Source of the DNA: Alectryocaccomicrobium faecavium
GTDB taxonomy: Bacteria; Bacillota; Clostridia; Christensenellales; Aristaeellaceae
Direction: 5' to 3'
Assembly: GCA_018713425.1 (NCBI GenBank)
Contig: DVOT01000074.1
Location: 1 to 10,324, forward strand
DNA: 10,324 bases
The notes beneath the pieces were generated by a model. That model searched no databases, was not told the DNA's origin, and saw only the letters and a program-made list of their open reading frames with translations. Shown here one piece after another: positions 1 through 4,281 of the stretch; positions within the stretch are counted from its first letter, which is position 1; the number at the start of each line of letters is the position of its first letter. The position numbers were made by a program, and so were the translations under genes.

Positions 1-345
1 ATCCACCAGATCGAAACAGCGGTGGAAGAAGCGAATCAAGACGAAGAATGGAGGCGAATGTATATGACCTGGCAAATTCGTCAACGGGAAGCGGAGCTGC
101 TCGGGGAAAAGCGCGGCATAGCTATCGGCGAAGAGCGCGGCATCGCCATCGGCGAAAAGCGCGGCATCGCTATCGGCGAAGAGCGCGGCATTGCCATTGG
201 CGAAGAGCGCGGTGAAAAGCGCGGCAAGTTGGAAACGGCGCGGGCCATGCTGAAGGAACTGTCCATAGACCAGGTCGCGCGCTTCACCGGCCTTTCGCGG
301 GAAGAATTGCAATCGCTGGCCGACGAAATTGCCTCGCAAGCTTAG
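1..345 (+). CDS. Rpn-family PD-(D/E)XK nuclease / putative transposase, C-terminal part (5' end cut by window)
   Basis: The reading frame is open from base 1, so the gene begins upstream and only about 114 C-terminal residues are visible. The GTG at 22 is probably internal. What is seen is a charged helical stretch, then tandem octapeptides of the form GE(K/E)RGIAI, then a short helical tail reading MLKELSIDQVARFTGLSREEL. This architecture is typical of the C-terminus of the Rpn (recombination-promoting nuclease / PD-(D/E)XK transposase, YhgA-like) family, whose nuclease core lies N-terminal and is not in the window. The tail resembles a small helix-turn-helix-like motif common in Bacillota members. 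Rpn proteins are implicated in RecA-independent recombination and, more recently, phage defence; which applies here cannot be told. Family assignment rests on the tail and repeats only. Confidence 0.78.
   Translation: MHQIETAVEEANQDEEWRRMYMTWQIRQREAELLGEKRGIAIGEERGIAIGEKRGIAIGEERGIAIGEERGEKRGKLETARAMLKELSIDQVARFTGLSREELQSLADEIASQA
103..225 (+). repeat. In-frame 24-bp tandem repeat (octapeptide GE(K/E)RGIAI)
   Basis: Four full 24-bp units lie at 103-126, 127-150, 151-174 and 175-198, followed by partial units to 225. Units alternate GEKRGIAI and GEERGIAI. The K-type units both end GCTATC and the E-type units both end GCCAT(C/T), which suggests that a 48-bp dimer was duplicated. The copy number could vary by slippage without breaking the frame. 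Confidence 0.9.
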
Positions 346-751
346 CAGTATGCAAATTCTGAGCGCAGGGCGGCAGAGGCGGCGCCATTTGATACAATCG
401 ATACTCGCGTCGCAAAATTCGCGGCTTGCGGCAGTTGCACAGAAGGCCTGATCAGTCGCGTTTTTGCCGAGCGGTTGAGCCGTACTCCGCTAGCCGGTTC
501 GAACATAGCCATCTAATGATTTACTGCGGGAACGGCCCGAAGGTCGCAGCAAAGGATCTACGCATTTCCCCAAAGGCTGATGAACAGAGTGGCAAGGAGC
601 GTTCTCTTCGCAAGAGTTGGAGCCAATACCACAACTGCATGAAGCGCCAAATGGACTTGATTTTCGATGCTACCTATCGCATCCGCAAATCCTTTGGCGC
701 CCGTCTGATTTCTCCCGGAATTGTTTGACACGATCTTTATTGTTTACAGGC
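346..751. other. Intergenic stretch with no convincing gene
   Basis: No reading frame here has a recognisable product, a good ribosome-binding site or familiar motifs. A 100-codon open frame at 426-728 (+) has odd composition and no start signal. A TTGACA at 725-730 and a TTTACA at 743-748 lie just upstream of the better promoter at 752-780 but have no matching -10 box. The region may hold decayed sequence from a larger mobile or CRISPR locus; nothing in it proves this. Confidence 0.5.
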
Positions 752-780
752 TTTACATTATGCGTGCGCTGTGGTATACT
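752..780 (+). promoter_or_regulatory. Sigma-A type promoter/leader of the mini-CRISPR unit
   Basis: TTTACA (752-757), a 17-bp spacer and TATACT (775-780) make a near-consensus promoter. Transcription would start near 787, about 58 bp before the first CRISPR-like repeat, and read it in the orientation usual for type I-E arrays (repeat ending GGGGATGAACC). No protein gene lies downstream before the terminator at 1010-1048. Confidence 0.75.
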
Positions 781-844
781 AAAGAAGTAAATGGGTTCCA
801 AACAAGCTGTGCGTTGGCGGAAGGGTACAGGCCTCGCGATGGCG

Positions 845-873
845 ATCTGCCCCACGCGTGTGGGGATGAACCG
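845..873 (+). repeat. CRISPR-like repeat 1
   Basis: This is the promoter-proximal repeat. It has a six-base-pair stem, CCCCAC (850-855) with GTGGGG (860-865), closed over the loop GCGT, followed by the ATGAACCG handle. Confidence 0.82.
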
Positions 874-905
874 AATATGTGATGCGGTAACTGGTTTACT
901 GGCAC

Positions 906-934
906 ATCTGCCCCACGTGTGTGGGGATGAACTT
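906..934 (+). repeat. CRISPR-like repeat 2 (terminal, slightly degenerate)
   Basis: It matches repeat 1 except for one change in the hairpin loop (GTGT instead of GCGT, position 918) and the last two bases (TT instead of CG, 933-934). The stem is unchanged. Degeneracy at the 3' edge is typical of the leader-distal repeat of an array. Confidence 0.8.
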
Positions 935-964
935 GCAAATTCCACCTGTGCGAGTAGAATTTGC
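935..964 (+). other. Stem-loop directly after the terminal CRISPR repeat
   Basis: GCAAATTC (935-942) pairs perfectly with GAATTTGC (957-964) across a 14-nt loop. It abuts the last repeat with no gap and has no T-tract, so it is a structural rather than a terminator hairpin. In a transcript from the 752-780 promoter it would form the 3' flank of the CRISPR-like RNA. Confidence 0.55.
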
Positions 965-1009
965 GGCTGGATGGGGTGTTTGCGCCCCCAGACAAAGCGC
1001 ACACAAATT

Positions 1010-1048
1010 GAAAAGCCCTTGAAACCTCAATGATTTCAAGGGCTTTTC
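1010..1048. terminator. Bidirectional hairpin terminator (mini-CRISPR + / tRNA-Arg -)
   Basis: AAAAGCCCTTGAAA (1011-1024) pairs perfectly with its reverse complement at 1034-1047 over a 9-nt loop, and 1010/1048 add one more pair. The A-rich and T-rich ends of the stem give a U-tract on either strand, so it can stop the rightward CRISPR-like transcript and the leftward tRNA-Arg transcript. Confidence 0.9.
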
Positions 1049-1051
1049 GTT

Positions 1052-1127
1052 TGGCGCGCCCGGCGGGATTCGAACCCACGGTCTTTCGAGTCGGAGTCGA
1101 ACACTTTATCCTCTAAGCTACGGGCGC
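1052..1127 (-). tRNA. tRNA-Arg (anticodon CCG)
   Basis: On the minus strand a full cloverleaf folds. The acceptor stem is GCGCCCG with CGGGCGC, the D-arm starts GCTT, the anticodon stem is TTCGA/TCGAA with loop CTCCGAC, and the T-arm is GTGGG TTCGAAT CCCGC. The discriminator is G and CCA is encoded. Anticodon CCG reads the arginine codon CGG. It stands alone between its own promoter (1141-1169) and the hairpin terminator at 1010-1048. Confidence 0.97.
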
Positions 1128-1140
1128 AAGACACTACATT

Positions 1141-1169
1141 ATTATATACCAAACCTTCCTACATTGCAA
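1141..1169 (-). promoter_or_regulatory. Promoter of tRNA-Arg
   Basis: Read on the minus strand, TTGCAA (1164-1169) is followed after 17 bp by TATAAT (1141-1146). Transcription would start about 7 bp before the mature tRNA 5' end. Confidence 0.85.
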
Positions 1170-1226
1170 CGGCTTCGGGAAATTTAATATAAATATAAAA
1201 AGAGACGCAGTTTGCTTCCGCCGCTG

Positions 1227-1235
1227 TGTTATAAT
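1227..1235 (+). promoter_or_regulatory. Extended -10 promoter of the GH43 gene
   Basis: TGTTATAAT fits the extended -10 pattern (TGn before TATAAT, 1230-1235). No good -35 sits at 17 bp; TTGCTT at 1212-1217 is too close. The site is 62 bp upstream of the GH43 start codon and no gene lies between. Confidence 0.6.
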
Positions 1236-1296
1236 CCATTGACGACCTGGCCCACGGGACCATTAAGGAATTTTGATAGAAAAGAGGGAATGCGCC

Positions 1297-2220
1297 ATGA
1301 AACAAAAGAGCGTTTTTCTGCCCAAGGATTCGCTTGGACGGCCCGTACACGCGCACGGCGGACAGATTCTGCCGCACCAGGGCGTGTATTACTGGATTGG
1401 CGAAGACCGCACAGGGCGCAACCGGGTTTCCTGCTATCGCAGCGTGAACCTGCGCGATTGGGAATTCCGCAACCACATTCTTACGGTGGATAGTCTGGCA
1501 AAACCGCACCCGCAAATGCCCACGGACTTGCGCCTTTGCGCGGAGGGCGCGGGCTGCAACATCGAGCGCCCCAAAGTGCTGTTTTGTAGAGAAACCGGGC
1601 AATTTGTGATGTGGATGCACTGGGAGCTGCCGGACAATTATCAAGAAGCGCGTTGCGCCGTGGCCGTGTGCGACACCATCGATGGCGACTATACGTATTT
1701 GGGTTCTTTTCGTCCCATCGGGCACATGTCGCGCGATTGCACCGTGTTCCAGGATGACGATGGCAGCGCCTATTTCATCTCTTCCGCGCGCGACAATCTC
1801 GATACGCACATTTATCGTCTGGCTCCGGACTATCTTTCCATCGACCGGCTGGAGCGCGTGCTCTGGCCCGGGCAGCAGCGCGAGGCGGCCACGGTGTTCA
1901 AGCGGCGGGGGATATATTTCATGCTCACCAGCGGCTGCACCGGCTGGGCGCCCAATCAAAGCTCTTACGGCTGGGCCAGGAGCCTGGCAGGAGAATGGGC
2001 CATCCGGCGTAACCTGGGCGATGAAACCACTTTCCATTCCCAGCCCACGTGGGTGTTGCCGGTGTATAATGCGGAAAAAGACGAATTCGATTACTGGTAC
2101 CTCGGCGACCGCTGGGGTGGCAAGGGACGCTATTTCGAATCGCAATATGTGCTCCTCCCCCTGCGTTTTGTGGGAGATACGGAGCTTTTTCTCGAATGGC
2201 GGGAGGAAATCGGCCTGTAA
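1297..2220 (+). CDS. Family 43 glycoside hydrolase (GH43_24-like, possible exo-beta-1,3-galactanase)
   Basis: The protein has 307 residues. ATG 1297 is chosen because GAGGG (1284-1288) lies 8 bp upstream; an in-frame TTG at 1273 lacks a site. There is no signal peptide, so the enzyme is predicted cytoplasmic. It is a single five-bladed beta-propeller-sized domain with GH43 landmarks: HAHGGQILPHQGVYYWIGED (18-37), SVNLRDWEF (49-57), GCNIERPKV (86-94), SRDCTVFQDDDGSAYFIS (145-162), REAATVF (195-201) and HSQPTW (247-252). In the GH43 exo-beta-1,3-galactanase group the catalytic acid is a Glu, a second Glu assists and a Gln replaces the usual Asp base. E90, E196 and Q249 could fill these roles, which is inferred from motif context. 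Substrate is unproven; other GH43 activities such as galactofuranosidase or arabinosidase are possible. It is monocistronic, ending at the hairpin at 2257-2294. Confidence 0.8.
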   Translation: MKQKSVFLPKDSLGRPVHAHGGQILPHQGVYYWIGEDRTGRNRVSCYRSVNLRDWEFRNHILTVDSLAKPHPQMPTDLRLCAEGAGCNIERPKVLFCRETGQFVMWMHWELPDNYQEARCAVAVCDTIDGDYTYLGSFRPIGHMSRDCTVFQDDDGSAYFISSARDNLDTHIYRLAPDYLSIDRLERVLWPGQQREAATVFKRRGIYFMLTSGCTGWAPNQSSYGWARSLAGEWAIRRNLGDETTFHSQPTWVLPVYNAEKDEFDYWYLGDRWGGKGRYFESQYVLLPLRFVGDTELFLEWREEIGL

Positions 2221-2256
2221 CTCTGCAAATCTACAAAACGCCGCCTCAAAAACGAA

Positions 2257-2294
2257 GCGCCCATCTTGCGACTGATGCATCGCAAGATGGGCGC
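2257..2294. terminator. Hairpin terminator between convergent GH43 and lipoprotein genes
   Basis: GCGCCCATCTTGCGA (2257-2271) pairs perfectly over 15 bp with 2280-2294, with an 8-nt loop. On the minus strand it is followed by TTCGTTTTTG, a good U-rich tail for the lipoprotein transcript. The plus-strand tail is poorer in T, so termination of GH43 mRNA may be weaker. Confidence 0.85.
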
Positions 2295-2314
2295 GCCAAA
2301 CTTTGACCACTGGT

Positions 2315-2905
2315 TTATTCCATGCTGGCAAGCAGATTGACCACGGCCTTGGCCGCGTCCGTTTTTTCGCAATTGGCGAACACAAAGATTCTCATATCCA
2401 CAAGTCCGGTGAGCGCGCTGGCACTTTCGCTGAGGATAAAGCCGCACGCCGCGCTGGTTTCGCCGGTTTCCTGCCCTTCGTCATCCAGCACGGGCACGCC
2501 GGTTGCCTCGGCAGACAGCGCTGCAAGCTCCTCCTCTGTAAACAATTCCGACAAAGCGATATAGGATTCACCGTTATCGCCATAGCGGCGCGCGTTGTCC
2601 GCGTCGGTAATCAAAACATCCACTTCGCCCGCGGCCATCATGCCGGAAAGTTTCGCCATACCCGCCATGGTGCCCATGGGATCGGCTTCAGAATCGCCCA
2701 TGGCTACAGTGGAAATGGTGATATCCGGATAGTCCGTGAGCGTAGCCAACTCAGTCTTTAGCCCTTCCACCATGCTATCGTCCACATAGGTGGCCGCCAC
2801 CACCACGTTTAGCGCCGTAGACGAGCTCTCTTCCCCGCCGCCGGAACAGCCTGCCAGCAACAAAAGCATCGCCGCAAGCATCAATGTAACGATGCGCTTT
2901 TTCAT
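2315..2905 (-). CDS. Small secreted lipoprotein of unknown function
   Basis: The protein has 196 residues. ATG 2905 is chosen because AGGAGG (2915-2920) sits 9 bp upstream; the longer open frame to 3013 would run through the promoter. The N-terminus MKKRIVTLMLAAMLLLLAGC is a clear lipoprotein signal with lipobox LAGC and Cys20 as the lipidation site, so the protein is membrane-anchored outside the cell. A GGGEESSS linker follows. The rest is acidic, with pieces such as GEVDVLITDADNARRYG and YIALSELFTEEEL that recall periplasmic-binding-protein folds (a flexible 'D(V/L)(L/M)I' strand followed by 'L.ELFTEEEL'). At this size it would be only part of such a fold. I do not recognise a named family. 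The gene is alone in its transcription unit, with a palindrome over its promoter and a terminator at 2257-2294. Confidence 0.85.
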   Translation of the reverse strand: MKKRIVTLMLAAMLLLLAGCSGGGEESSSTALNVVVAATYVDDSMVEGLKTELATLTDYPDITISTVAMGDSEADPMGTMAGMAKLSGMMAAGEVDVLITDADNARRYGDNGESYIALSELFTEEELAALSAEATGVPVLDDEGQETGETSAACGFILSESASALTGLVDMRIFVFANCEKTDAAKAVVNLLASME

Positions 2906-2933
2906 AATTTTCTGCCTCCTTTTTGTCAACGCC

Positions 2934-2949
2934 TTTATGGTACCATAAA
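2934..2949. promoter_or_regulatory. Perfect 16-bp palindrome over the lipoprotein -10 box (candidate operator)
   Basis: TTTATGGTACCATAAA is fully self-complementary and covers the proposed -10 box. It lies between two direct copies of GTTGACAAA (minus-strand reading; 2957-2965 and 2922-2930) spaced 35 bp apart. Position and symmetry fit a repressor operator; the regulator is unknown. Confidence 0.5.
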
Positions 2950-2964
2950 AGTGGGATTTGTCAA
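2937..2964 (-). promoter_or_regulatory. Promoter of the lipoprotein gene
   Basis: On the minus strand a perfect TTGACA (2959-2964) is followed after 16 bp by TACCAT (2937-2942), a four-of-six -10 box embedded in a palindrome. A second TTGACA lies at 2924-2929 but is too close to the start codon to drive this gene. Confidence 0.6.
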
Positions 2965-2969
2965 CCCAC

Positions 2970-3150
2970 CATCCGCGATTGCTCACGCTCGCGCCGCAAT
3001 TGTTCCTGTCCATGGCGCAATCGCTTCAAAATTCGGCCAGTCCATGGAGAGACGCACGGTTACGCCCACTCCTTTGACGCTCTGCTAGAACCTCCGGTTC
3101 ATACCCGGAGCGTCACAGAGGCGATGCGGTGAGAACCCCCCTCCGGAGAA
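2970..3150. other. Structured non-coding stretch upstream of the lipoprotein gene
   Basis: No credible protein gene is present. Several inverted and direct repeats are. GCGATTGC (2975-2982) pairs with GCAATCGC (3017-3024). GTCCATGG occurs at 3008-3015 and 3040-3047. TGACGCTC (3075-3082) pairs with GAGCGTCA (3108-3115). CTCCGG (3092-3097) pairs with CCGGAG (3105-3110). The last two stems overlap and exclude each other. No promoter was found that clearly transcribes the stretch. Confidence 0.45.
3095..3115 (+). repeat. Inverted copy of the tRNA-Met anticodon arm
   Basis: These 21 bases match the anticodon arm and variable region of the minus-strand tRNA-Met gene (3226-3246) at 20 of 21 positions, but on the opposite strand. 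They include the loop TTCATAC. The flanks do not extend the match: there is no T-arm or acceptor stem, so this is a fragment or mimic and not a tRNA gene. Confidence 0.75.
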
Positions 3151-3160
3151 AAGGCAAACA

Positions 3161-3197
3161 AAAAAGCTCTGAAAGGCATAAACTTTCAAAGCTTTTT
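3161..3197 (-). terminator. Intrinsic terminator of the tRNA-fMet/tRNA-Met operon
   Basis: The sequence at 3183-3197 pairs with 3161-3175 over 15 positions (one G-U) and a 7-nt loop. On the minus strand the stem ends in TTTTTT, directly after the encoded CCA of tRNA-Met. Confidence 0.9.
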
Positions 3198-3198
3198 A

Positions 3199-3275
3199 TG
3201 GTAGCGGCGATGTGATTCGAACACATGACACTCCGGGTATGAACCGAATGCTCTGGCCAACTGAGCTACGCCGCC
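3199..3275 (-). tRNA. tRNA-Met (elongator type, anticodon CAT)
   Basis: The minus strand folds with acceptor GGCGGCG/CGCCGCT, D-arm GCTC..GAGC, anticodon stem TTCGG/CCGGA with loop TTCATAC, T-arm ATGTG TTCGAAT CACAT, discriminator A and an encoded CCA. Anticodon CAT with a paired acceptor end indicates elongator Met; a tRNA-Ile2 whose C34 is modified to lysidine is the alternative, not resolvable here with certainty. It follows tRNA-fMet by 3 bp in the same transcript. Confidence 0.93.
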
Positions 3276-3278
3276 AAA

Positions 3279-3355
<77 letters not shown>

Positions 3356-3380
3356 ACGATTCCTTCAGAACGCGAGAGTT

Positions 3381-3409
3381 ATTATACCGCACTACACCCG
3401 CGCTGTCAA
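3381..3409 (-). promoter_or_regulatory. Consensus promoter of the tRNA-fMet/tRNA-Met operon
   Basis: On the minus strand TTGACA (3404-3409), exactly 17 bp, then TATAAT (3381-3386): a perfect sigma-A consensus, fitting a highly expressed stable-RNA operon. Confidence 0.95.
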
Positions 3410-3432
3410 GCACTGCACAAAATTTTAATATG

Positions 3433-3465
3433 ACGGGCGGCCCATCCGCGCAAAAGGCCGCCCGT
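3433..3465 (-). terminator. Terminator of the 4Fe-4S protein gene
   Basis: ACGGGCGGCC (3433-3442) pairs perfectly with GGCCGCCCGT (3456-3465) across a 13-nt loop, 8 bp after the stop codon on the minus strand. The following minus-strand sequence is AT-rich (CATATTAAAATTTT) without a pure U-tract. Confidence 0.75.
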
Positions 3466-3473
3466 ATTTTGGC

Positions 3474-4175
3474 TTACCGCTCGGGCAACAAGCTGCCGTC
3501 GATGGCGATGGTGGCCACGCGCAGCGGGATATCTTTTCCGCTCGCGGCAATGGCCTGGCGCACGGCGCGTTCCAGCCCGCCGCAACAGGGCACTTCCATG
3601 CGGGCCACGGTAACGCTGCGCACGGCATTGGCCGCGAAGATGGCGGCGAACTTTTCCATCGCATCCGCGGGATCGAGCTTGGGGCAGGCGATGACCGTCG
3701 CGCGGCCGCGGATAAAATCGCGGTGAAACGCGCCATAGGCGTAGGCGGTGCAATCAGCGGCGACGAGCAGATCGGCGTTTTCAAAATATTCCGCGCGCAC
3801 GGGTACGAGCCGCAACTGCACCGGCCACTGCCGCAGTTCGCTCGCAATGGTTGCGGGCTCGCTGGAAGGGCAAACCGCTTCGCGCTGGATGCGGCGCGCG
3901 TGCGTGCCCGGACAACCGCAGGGCAAAGGAGCGGCTTTTTGTTTTTTGGCGGCTTCCACCGCCGCCGCATCGTAGGCAGGGGCCTCGCGTTCCTCGAAAG
4001 AAATCGCGCCCGCCGGGCAGGCGGGCAAACAATCGCCCAGTCCGTCGCAATAATTTTCACGCGTGAGTCGCGCCTTCCCATCCACCATTTCAATCGCGCC
4101 TTCATGGCACGCCTCCGCGCACAGGCCGCAACCGGTACACTTTTCTTCATCGATTTTGATAATTTTGCGAATCAT
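3474..4175 (-). CDS. 4Fe-4S dicluster ferredoxin-like protein with Cys-rich C-terminal domain
   Basis: The protein has 233 residues. ATG 4175 has AGGAG (4186-4190) upstream. The first cluster motif is CTGCGLCAEAC (C13, C16, C19, C23). The second is C43-x5-C49-x3-C53-P, a spacing variant seen in this clostridial family. Together they form an N-terminal bacterial-ferredoxin domain of about 65 residues. The remainder (about 80-233) carries PCGCPG (C86, C88), C102, C142, ACPKLD (C164) and VPCCGG (C197, C198), which could bind a further metal centre or act in thiol chemistry. The role is probably electron transfer or redox sensing in the cytoplasm; the partner is not known. Genes of this type often sit beside a Crp/Fnr regulator in Clostridia, as here (divergent, 106 bp apart). 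The long open frames on the opposite strand are shadows. Confidence 0.87.
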   Translation of the reverse strand: MIRKIIKIDEEKCTGCGLCAEACHEGAIEMVDGKARLTRENYCDGLGDCLPACPAGAISFEEREAPAYDAAAVEAAKKQKAAPLPCGCPGTHARRIQREAVCPSSEPATIASELRQWPVQLRLVPVRAEYFENADLLVAADCTAYAYGAFHRDFIRGRATVIACPKLDPADAMEKFAAIFAANAVRSVTVARMEVPCCGGLERAVRQAIAASGKDIPLRVATIAIDGSLLPER

Positions 4176-4226
4176 ACGTCCATATCTCCTCTCCGTCGTG
4201 GGACACTGGATTTTGTGCTTTTATTA

Positions 4227-4235
4227 TGCTATAAT
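4227..4235 (+). promoter_or_regulatory. Extended -10 promoter of the Crp/Fnr gene
   Basis: TGCTATAAT is a perfect extended -10 element. The -35 region (near TGGATT, 4207-4212) is poor, which suggests reliance on the extended -10 or on an activator. The box lies 46 bp upstream of the GTG start. Confidence 0.75.
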
Positions 4236-4249
4236 GGGAACCAAAAGTC

Positions 4250-4265
4250 TGTTGGAAATCCAACA
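4250..4265. promoter_or_regulatory. CRP/FNR-type operator TGTTG-N6-CAACA
   Basis: TGTTGGAAATCCAACA is an inverted repeat with 7-bp arms around AA. Five-base half sites TGTTG and CAACA are separated by 6 bp, the geometry of Crp-family sites such as TGTGA-N6-TCACA. It lies about 15-30 bp downstream of the -10 box, between the Crp/Fnr gene and its divergent ferredoxin neighbour. That position fits repression of its own gene; it lies upstream of the ferredoxin gene and could activate it. Confidence 0.65.
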
Positions 4266-4281
4266 AAAAGAGGCGATACGC

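Larger units (their letters stand above)
845..934 (+). CRISPR. Orphan type I-E-like mini-CRISPR: two repeats, one spacer
   Basis: Two near-identical 28-29-nt repeats start at 845 and 906, exactly 61 bp apart, the period of type I-E arrays (29-nt repeat plus 32-nt spacer). Each contains CCCCAC, a 4-nt loop and GTGGGG, then ATGAAC, closely matching the type I-E repeat family. Cas6e cleavage there leaves an 8-nt 5' handle, which here would be about ATGAACCG. The single spacer is about 874-905. Translating across the repeats gives peptides such as PTRVGM and SSPHAWGR, a known artefact of I-E arrays. No cas genes, no third repeat and no second spacer are visible. Whether Cascade is encoded elsewhere cannot be seen. 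Confidence 0.82.

Noticed and set aside
426..728. 100-codon open frame (+)
   Set aside because: No ribosome-binding site, no recognisable motif and irregular composition; treated as non-coding.
967..995. Possible third CRISPR repeat at the expected 61-bp step
   Set aside because: The sequence has GGGG before CCCC, the reverse of the repeat order, and shares no handle sequence with the repeats.
791..1033. 80-codon open frame (+) running through both CRISPR repeats
   Set aside because: Its sequence is translated repeat and spacer (PTRVGM, PHVCGDE), it has no good ribosome-binding site, and its start is only about 10 bp after the -10 box.
670..1079. Two open frames on the minus strand (108 and 110 codons)
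   Set aside because: They contain FIPTRVGQ, SSPHTWGR and HPHTRGAD, the well-known artefacts of translating type I-E repeats; one also runs into the tRNA-Arg gene.
1159..2385. 408-codon open frame on the minus strand
   Set aside because: It lies antisense to the GH43 gene and its terminator, with low-complexity shadow composition and no start site.
3121..3130. 8-base match (GATGCGGT) to the mini-CRISPR spacer
   Set aside because: Too short, not in the seed at the spacer 5' end, and expected by chance in 10 kb.
3050..3150. Complete plus-strand tRNA gene around the tRNA-Met-like fragment
   Set aside because: Only the anticodon arm matches; there is no T-arm, acceptor stem or CCA.
4063..4281. 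N-terminal extension of the Crp/Fnr protein to an upstream ATG
   Set aside because: It would overlap the ferredoxin gene on the other strand and run through the promoter and the operator; GTG 4282 has a proper ribosome-binding site.
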